Of a DNA stretch of 64,000 bases, positions 15,468 to 23,744 are shown in pieces. This DNA is from LZORAL124-50-18 sp051208045 (GTDB taxonomy: Bacteria; Pseudomonadota; Gammaproteobacteria; Pseudomonadales; Oleiphilaceae): positions 1 through 64,000 of the forward strand of contig JBPJFY010000017.1 in NCBI GenBank assembly GCA_051208045.1, in the 5' to 3' direction. Both the position numbers and the translations under genes were made by a program. The number at the start of each line of letters is the position of its first letter. The stretch's first letter is position 1. The notes beneath the pieces are model-generated. The model was not told where the DNA came from and did no database searches. It saw only the letters and a program-made list of their open reading frames with translations.

Positions 15468-15956
15468 TTAAGGGGCGACCAGCTCTCTGGCCCCCACCTC
15501 AACAACCCGGCGCGCCTGATCAAGCGGCGCTGCTCCATCTCCGCAGCTCCCCGTGCTGGTGAGTGTGTAATAAAAATCGCCATTACTGTCGGTCTGACGA
15601 CAGCAGGCGACCGAGAAACTGCACCCGCCCAAGCCCGGAGGAGGGCCACCGGAAACCAAATCAAAATCCAGGGTAGTCAATACACTGGACCCTCCGGAGC
15701 AGGCAGTAGTACACCCCCCGGTACCGGATTCGCCGGGACCAAAGAGTGTCGCCAGCCCGGCTTGAGCACCACTCTCCGCCGCAAAAAAAGCACGGGTTGA
15801 TTGCACGTCCTGTATCATTGTTTCCCCGGTTTGCGTTTCCAGATTGGTAATGGCCACCACGATCAGGGCGAGAATCACCAGAATAAAGAGCGCCCCCGGC
15901 AAGCCCAGTCCCTTCTGGTACCGATGTAAAGATTTTCGCGCGCGACTAGGGGACAT
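15468..15956 (-). CDS. mshP: MSHA minor pilin-like protein MshP
   Basis: The last gene of the MSHA operon, 162 residues. After a basic N-terminus it has one membrane helix (GLGLPGALFILVILALIVV) in the position of a prepilin helix but without the GFTLIE consensus and without Glu5, as is usual for MshP/PilX-like pseudopilins. The soluble part has six cysteines (GGC, TAC, GGC, ACC, GSC), enough for three disulfides. It overlaps mshO by 11 bp. MshP is thought to be a minor component; its exact role is unknown. The call rests mainly on gene order plus the helix. Confidence 0.75.
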   Translation of the reverse strand: MSPSRARKSLHRYQKGLGLPGALFILVILALIVVAITNLETQTGETMIQDVQSTRAFFAAESGAQAGLATLFGPGESGTGGCTTACSGGSSVLTTLDFDLVSGGPPPGLGGCSFSVACCRQTDSNGDFYYTLTSTGSCGDGAAPLDQARRVVEVGARELVAP

Positions 15957-16818
15957 TACGCACCTGCACTTGTTGGTTCAGCACCAACGACTCATTCTGC
16001 CAGTTCACCATCGTGATACTCATGTTAACTACCGCCGTGCGCGTGAGGCTCGCGGGTGCATAGTTAAATTCCAGCGCATCGAGATTATTGGTCATCACCT
16101 GGCAGGTGGCTGCCGGGCACAGGGTGGTTGTAAACGCCGTCCCTGCAGTGGCAGTGAATCCGTAGTTAAAATAGCGCAACAGGAAAGCTCGCCCGCCGAT
16201 CACGCCACGACAGAAACTCACCGGCTGCCTGGTGATAAAAAACCGCTTCTGCGGCGAGTCCGCAGGAAATTGCTGCGCGATTGCGCCGCCTCCATCATAT
16301 TGAGTACAGGTTTGCATGTCGCCACTCGATGGGCAATCAGCCCCACTGGCAAAATTGACTTGTGCCGGCGTTACGGACTGAGTCGCGCCATTGGGATACA
16401 CGTCTCCCGCGGCCAGAGGATAGACAGCGACGAAGCCCGTCAGGGCGCCCGGAGAAACCACCTGCAATGCGCTGACCGTCGCTCCTCCCAATGTCCCCAG
16501 GTAACGACTGGCCTCGACGACCGGGACGAACTCAATACACTCTGTGCCGCCAAGTCCGTCTTCATCAAAAACGCGCACACTGTTGGGCAAGGCCTGTCGA
16601 ATTTCACGCGACAGCCTTTCCGCCACCAGTGTCGTATTTGTCGCGAGCTGTTGGCGATTGGCCGTATCCGTCACTCCCCGAATGGTACTGGCAATGAACT
16701 GAACGGAGATGGTCGCCAGAATGCCGCCGATCACAATAACAATCAAAACTTCAACCAGGGTAAAGCCCAGAAGCGGGCGAGACAGGGGGCGCTGAGCATC
16801 TCGGCAAACCATACTCAA
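15946..16818 (-). CDS. mshO: MSHA minor pilin MshO
   Basis: A 290-residue prepilin with a leader of about 17 residues and processing site G^FTLVEVLIVIVIGGILA, including Glu5. It is expected to be cut and methylated by a prepilin peptidase encoded elsewhere. The large C-terminal domain, with scattered cysteines (CIEF, DCPS, TCTQ, CPAATC), is typical of GspJ/MshO-like minor pilins that sit at the tip complex. It overlaps mshD by 4 bp (ATGA). Confidence 0.85.
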   Translation of the reverse strand: MSMVCRDAQRPLSRPLLGFTLVEVLIVIVIGGILATISVQFIASTIRGVTDTANRQQLATNTTLVAERLSREIRQALPNSVRVFDEDGLGGTECIEFVPVVEASRYLGTLGGATVSALQVVSPGALTGFVAVYPLAAGDVYPNGATQSVTPAQVNFASGADCPSSGDMQTCTQYDGGGAIAQQFPADSPQKRFFITRQPVSFCRGVIGGRAFLLRYFNYGFTATAGTAFTTTLCPAATCQVMTNNLDALEFNYAPASLTRTAVVNMSITMVNWQNESLVLNQQVQVRNVP

Positions 16819-17339
16819 TAATTCCCCTTGTAGGCGGTAAATTCCATTTTAGGGATATTTGTCATTCCGCCGGGAGGGGTAATGACCAATTGAATACGCT
16901 TACCGTTGCTCGCGCTCAGCCCCAGTTCTGCTCCGGCACAGGTCACCGAGATACTGATCCGATAGTTCGCATAGGTGGTGTCCATCGCAATGGATGACGA
17001 TGTGACAATGTCCGGCACGGCATTGGTGACGATAAAATCATCCACATCATCAAAGTCGTCACGACTGCCTTCCTCCGGACCCAGTCCGCCACAATTCACA
17101 GTGGTACTGGGATTCACTCCGCCCGGCGGGGTGGTTTCGTCATAAGCTTTGGAGAGAATCTCATCCATATACAGTTGAGCGAGTTTCAACGTTTTGTATT
17201 GCCACAAGGGATCAGCACTTCGACCGGCAGATCCCGAAAGTGCATTAACCACCGCCACCAGCGCAATGCTGACAATGACAATAACGATGACCATTTCTAC
17301 CAGCGTAGCACCCCTTTGTCGGCTTGTCCGGAGCTTCAT
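16815..17339 (-). CDS. mshD: MSHA minor pilin MshD
   Basis: A 174-residue prepilin: short basic leader MKLRTSRQRG, processing site G^ATLVEMVIVIVIV with Glu5, then a hydrophobic helix and a globular domain rich in Asp and Pro. It overlaps mshC by 4 bp and mshO by 4 bp. In Vibrio MshD lies in the same position and is needed for a normal pilus, probably as a tip pseudopilin. Confidence 0.85.
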   Translation of the reverse strand: MKLRTSRQRGATLVEMVIVIVIVSIALVAVVNALSGSAGRSADPLWQYKTLKLAQLYMDEILSKAYDETTPPGGVNPSTTVNCGGLGPEEGSRDDFDDVDDFIVTNAVPDIVTSSSIAMDTTYANYRISISVTCAGAELGLSASNGKRIQLVITPPGGMTNIPKMEFTAYKGNY

Positions 17340-17842
17340 GGACAGGCCCCATCAAAGGCAAAGCCCGTTTGTGTGACACAGACCACGTACGCTTTCTCGC
17401 CGGTAAACGTGGCAGTGAGATTGCCCGTTTCGGTAGTATTGCCATTGGCCGTAAACTGAATGTCGCGACTGCCACCATCTGCCAGCGTAGTCGCCCCCAA
17501 TTGCAGTGTGGCACTGGATCGCTCAATGCATAGATCTTTAAACAGGGGGGCATTGTCCGTAGTGCAGGAAGTGTCCGATGGAACCACGCCTTGAAACACT
17601 GACACAAACCACTCATCAGCGGATTGCACTACTCGTAGCGTGACGTTCGTGCCGGAATGTTGGGACAGTGCGCGTTGCTGTGCCTGCAACACGGCGGCGA
17701 TAAATTGATCCTTGGCCAAGGCAGCCGCATAGCTGCCTTTGGAAGCGAACAGGCCAAGGGCGCCCAGCGACACAATTCCCACGAGCACCAGTACCATGAC
17801 CAGTTCAACGAGAGTGAAGCCCCGAGAGCTCTTGACCTTCAT
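17336..17842 (-). CDS. mshC: MSHA minor pilin MshC
   Basis: A 168-residue prepilin with leader MKVKSSRG and the consensus G^FTLVELVMVLVLVGIVSL. The globular part has cysteines in DTSCTTDNA, FKDLCIE, YVVCVTQ and GACP, likely paired. It follows the major pilin gene by 21 bp and overlaps mshD by 4 bp. Its GspH-like fold and place directly after mshA match Vibrio mshC. Confidence 0.85.
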   Translation of the reverse strand: MKVKSSRGFTLVELVMVLVLVGIVSLGALGLFASKGSYAAALAKDQFIAAVLQAQQRALSQHSGTNVTLRVVQSADEWFVSVFQGVVPSDTSCTTDNAPLFKDLCIERSSATLQLGATTLADGGSRDIQFTANGNTTETGNLTATFTGEKAYVVCVTQTGFAFDGACP

Positions 17843-17863
17843 TACAGGTTGAGAGCGTCGAGA

Positions 17864-18322
17864 TTAGCAGCCGCCAGTATCCGCAACAACCGTCGCAGCC
17901 CCACCTGCACCTGCTTCTGTGAATGTGACGTTACAGTTACCAGATGTCGGTGTATAACCCTTTATACTGAAAATTGCAGTGGTTCCAGCTGTTGTATTTG
18001 CATCGTAGTCATTCGCTGTATCCACATTTGCTGCCGTGGCGATGGCCGTGTTGTCAGGATAGCCATTAACTAAAGCGATACTCTGACCTTCCAGGGTGAC
18101 TGCCCCAGAGGTTTTGTTATCCACCAATGCCTGCGCATGAACAATCGCAGACGCGGACTTTAACGACCCGGATAACCCATTAATGGAAGCCGCTCGAGCG
18201 TCCCCGCTCAAATCAGCAAACCTAGGCAGTGCAAACGCCGAAAGAATTCCCAGAATAACAATCACCATCACCAGCTCGATCAATGTAAAACCTGCTTGAC
18301 GATGTGTTTGAACTTGAACCAT
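17864..18322 (-). CDS. mshA: MSHA major pilin MshA
   Basis: A 152-residue type IV prepilin: leader MVQVQTHRQAG, then FTLIELVMVIVILGILSAFA. This is the subunit polymerised into the MSHA pilus, used for surface attachment. The C-terminal domain has a cysteine pair (SGNCN and the final GGC) that could close a D-loop. The start at 18322 was chosen because GAGGAGGT lies just upstream at ideal spacing; the longer frame would begin inside that Shine-Dalgarno. The strong site fits high expression. A 105-bp gap from mshB could hold a separate promoter. Confidence 0.9.
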   Translation of the reverse strand: MVQVQTHRQAGFTLIELVMVIVILGILSAFALPRFADLSGDARAASINGLSGSLKSASAIVHAQALVDNKTSGAVTLEGQSIALVNGYPDNTAIATAANVDTANDYDANTTAGTTAIFSIKGYTPTSGNCNVTFTEAGAGGAATVVADTGGC

Positions 18323-18427
18323 TTTTACCTCCTCAGGCACATAACTACTTCTTAATGTGTGCGTTACAATTGTTATATACGATGGCGACTCACTCGCGCC
18401 GGAAGCCGAGCCAGTGAACCGCTTTGA
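18323..18427 (-). promoter_or_regulatory. mshB-mshA spacer, possible mshA promoter region
   Basis: This is the only sizeable gap in the pilus operon. It holds an AT-rich TATATAAC on the minus strand about 50 bp before the mshA ATG and the GAGGAGGT ribosome-binding site. No matching -35 hexamer was found, so a separate promoter is only a possibility, though a major pilin normally needs more transcript than its assembly proteins. Confidence 0.3.
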
Positions 18428-18925
18428 TTAATTCAACGTCGAAGAAACATCTCCGTTGGCAGGGTCATACTCAATAAAACTTCCCGCCGCATTCACGAGG
18501 TACGTGTACCGGCAACGACCTGCGACGACACTTGCTTGATAATCATTTCCTGTGCCGGTACTGACGCTGGGAGCGTTCCTTTGAAGCAGCCCCCCCCATA
18601 ATCCGCTGCATTCCGCAGCCGTCATGGCTGCAGAATTTGTATTCCCGTTTACCCCCGTAGGCCAGCCAGTACTGCTCACATCCACCGTTTCATCCCCATA
18701 GCCGGCCAGGTTCGTCGTTGCAACAGACTGCCCCAGCGCTAACCATTGGGAACGAACCAGCGTGACCGAGGCGCTTAATCCGCCTGCAGCCCCTTCAATG
18801 GCCGCATCGTGCGCCTGTTCGGCAATCTCAGCGAACCGGGGTAAAGCAACCGCCGCCAATATTGCCAGAATCGTGATCACCACCACCAATTCAATCAGCG
18901 TAAATCCGGTTGAATGTTGCTTCAT
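18428..18925 (-). CDS. mshB: MSHA minor pilin MshB
   Basis: A 165-residue prepilin with a 7-residue leader (MKQHSTG) and FTLIELVVVITILAILAAVA. It closely parallels MshA in the helix and in ALPRFAEIAEQAHDAAI, as MshB and MshA do in Vibrio. Two cysteines (AECSG and AGRCRY) may pair. The start at 18925 follows AAGGAG at ideal spacing. An in-frame ATG at 18955 overlaps the mshF stop (ATGA) but would give a leader of 17 residues with an RKRRR run. Confidence 0.85.
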   Translation of the reverse strand: MKQHSTGFTLIELVVVITILAILAAVALPRFAEIAEQAHDAAIEGAAGGLSASVTLVRSQWLALGQSVATTNLAGYGDETVDVSSTGWPTGVNGNTNSAAMTAAECSGLWGGLLQRNAPSVSTGTGNDYQASVVAGRCRYTYLVNAAGSFIEYDPANGDVSSTLN

Positions 18926-18951
18926 ACTTCTCCTTCGCTTACGTGTACTGC

Positions 18952-19509
18952 TCATTTATTCAAATTGCGCCATCGAAAGGGGTGCGTGGCGTTCAGTTCC
19001 AGCGCTGTTACCTTATCAATACCTTCCTCATACGAACCGGATTGATTTCTGTCAACATAGGCCAGTTCAACGCGAAATCGCACGACGCCTGGTTCTGGCC
19101 CGCTCTCCGAAAAATCCTCCGGCTCTGACGCTTTGTAAACCAAAGTTGAAGTGGCTTCATCGAAATACCACCGAGCCGCCTGTAACGACTCAAGTTTTTC
19201 GGTTGGCCCTATAGTTCCACTATAGTTCAAAGGTGCCGGTTTCAGCCAGTTCATAGGATTACTATTAACAAACTTTTTCAAATCCGCTTTTCGCTCCAAC
19301 ACCAGGAGTTCGGCCGTTTTAATCATCGTCGCTTCCCTGAGCTGTGCAACTACGGTCAGCATCATGGCGGCCTCCAGACGACGGCCTTCCCGATCGAGAT
19401 AATACAGAAGCACCAAAGAGAAAACGCCCATCAGAAAAATGGAGTACCAAAACATCAGGAGCTTCTGCTCAGACTGAAACCCGTTATAAGGAGACTGGTT
19501 GACCGCCAT
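18952..19509 (-). CDS. mshF: MSHA biogenesis protein MshF
   Basis: A 185-residue bitopic protein: short N-terminal cytoplasmic part, one membrane helix (about residues 18-36, LLMFWYSIFLMGVFSLVLLY), then a periplasmic domain beginning with a helical charged stretch. It is not prepilin-like. Its identity is inferred from position between mshG and mshB and from the single-helix layout of MshF; its function in assembly is not well defined. Confidence 0.75.
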   Translation of the reverse strand: MAVNQSPYNGFQSEQKLLMFWYSIFLMGVFSLVLLYYLDREGRRLEAAMMLTVVAQLREATMIKTAELLVLERKADLKKFVNSNPMNWLKPAPLNYSGTIGPTEKLESLQAARWYFDEATSTLVYKASEPEDFSESGPEPGVVRFRVELAYVDRNQSGSYEEGIDKVTALELNATHPFRWRNLNK

Positions 19510-19527
19510 CTACACCAACTACACTCG

Positions 19528-20757
19528 TTATTTGCCCAACGCAGCGCGCCCAAGATCCCAGATGGGTAAGAAAACACCCAGCGCTAGAATCAGTACCAAG
19601 CCCCCCATGGCGAGAATAAGGATCGGCTCGATGGACTCAGCAAGCCGTTTGAGGCCGTAATCCACTTCCTCATCATAAAAATCCGCGACATCCAGCAGAA
19701 GTTTGTCGATTTGTCCTGTCTCCTCGCCCACAGCAATCATTTGCAGCACAAGCGGCGTGAACATATTGGTGGCATTGGCCGTGCGCAACAGGCTATCCCC
19801 CCGCTCAATACCGCTTTTCATTTGCAGGATGTTTTTGCCAATGTATTTATTGTCTGCAGCTTCAGACGAGACCGCCAGTGCCAGCGTAATTGGCATACCG
19901 GCTTTCAGCATCATGGCGAAGTTACGTGCAAATCGGCTGAGGATGATCAGTTCAAAGAGCGGGCCAATAATGGGAATACGCATTTTTTTCTGATCCCAGA
20001 TCAACCGCCCGTTTTCTGTTTGTGACCATTGCCGAAAGCTATAAAATGCGAGCGCAACAATACCAAAAACCAACCACCAATAGTTCAGCAGGAAATTGGA
20101 AGAAACCACCAGGATTTTGGTAAAAATAGGCAAATCAGCGCCAAATTTGGCGAACACACCAGCAAATTTCGGGATAACAAAGAAGTTCACTATCAGCAGT
20201 GCGGCGACCAACGCGACGATGACAATGGTTGGATAGCGTGTGGCCTGCTTGATACGCCGTTTGGTTTCGCGCTCCAGCTCCAGAGCATGGGAGAGCTGGG
20301 CAAATGCCTCTTCCAGCTGCCCGGTATTCTCACCCACATGGATCATGCTGATGTACAGCTCATTGAACACTTCTTTGTGGGTTTGCATGGAGGTCGCGAG
20401 ATTCACCCCGGACTCCAATCGAGCCGATACGTCTGCAAGTACTTCCTTTAACTTCTCGTTGCGCGTTGAGTCCGCCAATCCCTTCATCGCGCGAATGATC
20501 GGAATCCCTGAGCGGGTCAATGCGTTCATTTGACGGGTAAAGATGATCAACTCATCCAGGGAAATTTTCTTTTCGAACAGCTTGATATTGCGCAGCAGTT
20601 CCATGACATCCACAGACTGTTTCTGCTCTGAGATGGAAACCGGCGTAATGCCTTTCTTCAATAATTCGCCCGCAACGGCCTGCTGGCTCACCGCCTCCAG
20701 GTGTCCATCCACCTGAGCACCCTGTGCGTTCCGACCTCGATAAAAAAAATGCGCCAT
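19528..20757 (-). CDS. mshG: MSHA platform protein MshG (GspF/PilC family)
   Basis: A 409-residue inner-membrane platform protein with two T2SSF domains. The first holds RQMNALTRSGIPIIRAMKGLAD and the second ARNFAMMLKAGMPITLALAVSSE. Three membrane segments (IVIVALVAALLIVNFF, WWLVFGIVALAFY, ILILAMGGLVLILALGVFLP) fit the PilC/GspF layout. It would couple the MshE ATPase to pilin insertion. It starts 6 bp after the mshE stop. Confidence 0.95.
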   Translation of the reverse strand: MAHFFYRGRNAQGAQVDGHLEAVSQQAVAGELLKKGITPVSISEQKQSVDVMELLRNIKLFEKKISLDELIIFTRQMNALTRSGIPIIRAMKGLADSTRNEKLKEVLADVSARLESGVNLATSMQTHKEVFNELYISMIHVGENTGQLEEAFAQLSHALELERETKRRIKQATRYPTIVIVALVAALLIVNFFVIPKFAGVFAKFGADLPIFTKILVVSSNFLLNYWWLVFGIVALAFYSFRQWSQTENGRLIWDQKKMRIPIIGPLFELIILSRFARNFAMMLKAGMPITLALAVSSEAADNKYIGKNILQMKSGIERGDSLLRTANATNMFTPLVLQMIAVGEETGQIDKLLLDVADFYDEEVDYGLKRLAESIEPILILAMGGLVLILALGVFLPIWDLGRAALGK

Positions 20758-20763
20758 ATGCGT

Positions 20764-22524
20764 TTATGCCAGAGACAGGCTCTCCCCTTTGCCAGTATGC
20801 AACTCCCGCTCCTCCAACGTCGCTGACAAACGGAACACTTCGTCGAGGGAGGTAAGCCCTTCGCGCGCATAATGGAGCGCACTCAGCTCCAGCGGTGTGT
20901 AGGATTTATTTCGTTTGGCCGCAGAAAAAAAGTCGGCATTACTGTTTCTGCGCAGGGCATCAAGCATTTCATCATTCATTTCCAGCAGCTCATATACCCC
21001 CATTCGACCACGGTACCCCGTATTGCTGCATTGGTAACAACCCGATCCTTTCACGAAGTTCCCGGCGACGTCCGACCCGACCGGCTGCATCGCGCGCAAC
21101 CAGATTTTTTCCTGGTCGGTGGGTTGATAAGGCTGAGAACAATCCGGGCACACTTTCCGTATCAAGCGCTGGGCCAACACGCCCAGCAAAGCACTGGCCA
21201 CCAGATAGGGTTCCGCGCCCATATCGACGAGACGCATACAACTGCTCGCTGCATCGTTTGTGTGCAGCGTGGACATCACCAAGTGCCCGGTCATGGCTGC
21301 GCGCAAGCCGATTTCCACGGTTTCCTGATCCCGCATCTCACCAACCAGAATGACATCGGGATCCTGTCGCAAACATGCCCGCAACACCGTTGCAAAGTCC
21401 AGCCCCACTTTGGGATTGACTTGCACCTGTGTCACACGGGGCAGCCGGTATTCCACCGGATCTTCCGCCGTGATTATTTTGACTTCCGGCCGATTGAGCT
21501 CAGTGAGTCCGCCATACAGTGTGGTCGTTTTACCGCTTCCGGTTGGCCCGGTCACCAGAATCATGCCATGAGGGCGACTGATCAGAATACGGAAACGGTC
21601 TCGAATGGCGTCCGGCATGCCCGTCGCTTCCAGATTCAGCATCCCCTCGGTTTGATCAAGCAATCGCATGACCACCGACTCACCATACTGCACGGGCATG
21701 GTAGATACCCGCACGTCGATACTTCGCCCTTTCACACGGACGTTGAACCGCCCGTCTTGAGGAATCCGTTTCTCGGAAATATTGAGGCCGGACATCAACT
21801 TCAACCGGAGCACAAGCGCCGCTGTTATCCGCTTCTCCTTCATGACGTGTTCCTGCAACACACCGTCGATACGTTGGCGAATACGCACCACGTTTTCATC
21901 TGGCTCAATGTGTATATCCGATGCCCGCGCCTGCACCGCATCTTCAAAAATCGACTGCAGCAAACGCACGACAGGGGCTTCCGCCGCGTCGCCCGTGGCC
22001 GTCAGGTCCGCCAGGTCAAAGGCGTCCTCCCCCAACTCTTCTTCCAGCTCGCCCGCGAGGTTGGAGATTTCCTCCGTTTTGCGGTACACCATGTCGAGCG
22101 TATCCAGCAGCTCGTTCTCCCGCACCACGGCCAGCGTAATGGATCGATTCAATGATCGAACCAATTCGTCGTACGCAAAGATATCCAGAGGGTCGGTCAT
22201 ACCGACAAGTAACTCACCCCGCTGCTCAGCCAACACAACAGCTCGAAAGCGTCGAGCCAGGGATTCCGGGAGCCGCTTGATCAGGTCGTTGTTGAATTGA
22301 TAGTTACGGAGGTGTACGAAAGGAATACCCAATTGTTGAGACAACAGCCCCAACAGCTGGTCCTCATCCACATAGCCCAGGTCTGTCAGCGTTTTTCCCA
22401 GTTTCCGCCCCGTTCGTTTCTGCTCTTTGAGGGCGTTCATCAACTGGTCTTCGGTGATAAAACCGCTCTGAACGAGCAAATCACCTATTCGAATTTTCTT
22501 TTTCGGTTCATTCATCTCTGTCAT
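20764..22524 (-). CDS. mshE: MSHA pilus extension ATPase MshE
   Basis: A 586-residue GspE/PilB-type ATPase. The N-terminal MshEN domains (from IRIGDLLVQSGFITEDQL) are the type known in MshE to bind cyclic di-GMP. The catalytic part has Walker A GPTGSGKTT at about residue 326, an Asp box, Walker B ILVGEMRD, a His box (MSTLHTND), and a four-cysteine zinc site (CPDCS and CYQCS). GGAG 9 nt before ATG 22524 decides the start; ATG 22539, overlapping the mshN stop as TGATG, is an alternative. The upstream extension reads through mshN in another frame. Confidence 0.93.
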   Translation of the reverse strand: MTEMNEPKKKIRIGDLLVQSGFITEDQLMNALKEQKRTGRKLGKTLTDLGYVDEDQLLGLLSQQLGIPFVHLRNYQFNNDLIKRLPESLARRFRAVVLAEQRGELLVGMTDPLDIFAYDELVRSLNRSITLAVVRENELLDTLDMVYRKTEEISNLAGELEEELGEDAFDLADLTATGDAAEAPVVRLLQSIFEDAVQARASDIHIEPDENVVRIRQRIDGVLQEHVMKEKRITAALVLRLKLMSGLNISEKRIPQDGRFNVRVKGRSIDVRVSTMPVQYGESVVMRLLDQTEGMLNLEATGMPDAIRDRFRILISRPHGMILVTGPTGSGKTTTLYGGLTELNRPEVKIITAEDPVEYRLPRVTQVQVNPKVGLDFATVLRACLRQDPDVILVGEMRDQETVEIGLRAAMTGHLVMSTLHTNDAASSCMRLVDMGAEPYLVASALLGVLAQRLIRKVCPDCSQPYQPTDQEKIWLRAMQPVGSDVAGNFVKGSGCYQCSNTGYRGRMGVYELLEMNDEMLDALRRNSNADFFSAAKRNKSYTPLELSALHYAREGLTSLDEVFRLSATLEERELHTGKGESLSLA

Positions 22525-22538
22525 CCGTTCGGACTCCA

Positions 22539-23744
22539 TCAAGGTGCCCGCTGCACCAACTCGCTGACCCGATGTTTCGCATAAGCGACCAGCTGAGTGT
22601 TCATGGTTTTCCCCGTCACCGCACGCTGATAGGCTTTGATCGCCGCCTGATTCTGACCCAGCCGCTCCAAAGATATCCCCAGACCCAACCACCACTTTGG
22701 CTCATGGGGCTGTATGTTTAACAGTTCCGTATACTTCTCTACCGCCCTCGGGTGATCGGCCAATTGCTGACTCAGTCCGGCCAGCAATGCGTGGTACTCA
22801 ACGTGTTCCTGAATGGGGGGCAACGCCATACTCAGTAGCGCTAATGCCTGAGTCTTCTTGTCCCGAGCCAGCAAAATTCTGGCTTTCAGTTCACGCATGG
22901 CCGCCTGATCCATGTCCGATTCACTGATCAGTGCCTCCGCTCTCTTCCACAAGCCTTGCTGAATATAGATGTGCGCCAAAACCTGCCGGCTGCGTGCATT
23001 TGTCGCCTGTGTCGCAATCAGCGCTTCCAGATTTTGGATAGCCACCTCGACTCCACCCTTTTGGAACGCCTCCCAAGCGGCACTGGCCTGATCTGCATCT
23101 TTCTGCTCCGGCGTCTGCGCCAGCAACTTCGTCACTTTCTGAACAGGCTCGACGCGCTCCCGAGCTCCCGGTGCGCTTGAGGTTGAGCGTGTTGCCGGGG
23201 ACACGTCCAGAGTTTCCTCAGCGGCTCCTCCCGCCTCAACAGCGAAATTCTGAGGTACCATGTTCGCGACCGGCGGCGGAAGCGACACTTCGGCCTTGAG
23301 CACCGGTGCTTTCTCCTCAGGCACAGTAACCGGTTTTGCCACAACCACGGGCATCGGCTCCTGAATGGGAGGCGTAACGGAGCTTGGCGCTGACTCAATA
23401 TCCTGTGGACTGCTGACCTGTGTTTCCTGTGCAGCCAATGGAAGCGTCGCCGATTGAGTTTTTACGGGTTCTTTTACGGTAGCAACGCTTGGCTCAGGCG
23501 CACTCACTGGCTCTGCGGTGATCGGAGTCACTTCCACGGCACTTTGACGGAGCTGTAAGGCCATCCACGCGACAACGCCCAGCAATGCTATCACGCCGAT
23601 TGACAACAGAATGATCCAGCGGCGACTTCCGACAGGTGAAGCACTCCCAGTGAGCGCACCGTAACCGGAGCCATGACTCATCGACACATTCTCTGGGGCT
23701 TGCCGACGGTCCAGATCCTTCAGCATGTCATTGACAAGACTCAT
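22539..23744 (-). CDS. mshN: MSHA biogenesis TPR protein MshN
   Basis: A 401-residue inner-membrane protein. It begins MSLVNDMLKDLDRRQAP, the conserved start of the family, then a membrane helix (about residues 45-65, WIILLSIGVIALLGVVAWMAL). A long Pro/Val/Glu-rich linker (about 70-200) follows, then tetratricopeptide repeats to the end (SRQVLAHIYIQQGLWKRAEAL, YHALLAGLSQQLADHPRAVE, WWLGLGISLERLGQNQAAI). It probably spans the periplasm to help assemble the secretin. The start overlaps the mshM stop by 4 bp (ATGA); a longer upstream frame is rejected. Confidence 0.9.
   Translation of the reverse strand: MSLVNDMLKDLDRRQAPENVSMSHGSGYGALTGSASPVGSRRWIILLSIGVIALLGVVAWMALQLRQSAVEVTPITAEPVSAPEPSVATVKEPVKTQSATLPLAAQETQVSSPQDIESAPSSVTPPIQEPMPVVVAKPVTVPEEKAPVLKAEVSLPPPVANMVPQNFAVEAGGAAEETLDVSPATRSTSSAPGARERVEPVQKVTKLLAQTPEQKDADQASAAWEAFQKGGVEVAIQNLEALIATQATNARSRQVLAHIYIQQGLWKRAEALISESDMDQAAMRELKARILLARDKKTQALALLSMALPPIQEHVEYHALLAGLSQQLADHPRAVEKYTELLNIQPHEPKWWLGLGISLERLGQNQAAIKAYQRAVTGKTMNTQLVAYAKHRVSELVQRAP

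Noticed and set aside
15844..16821. 325-codon plus-strand frame across mshO and mshP
   Set aside because: Antisense to two prepilin-like genes that fit the operon exactly.
20872..22155. 427-codon plus-strand frame across mshE
   Set aside because: Antisense shadow of the ATPase; no recognisable domain, and composition follows the complementary codons.
22525..22695. Long N-terminal extension of mshE
   Set aside because: It is an out-of-frame reading of the mshN 3' end and lacks MshE similarity.
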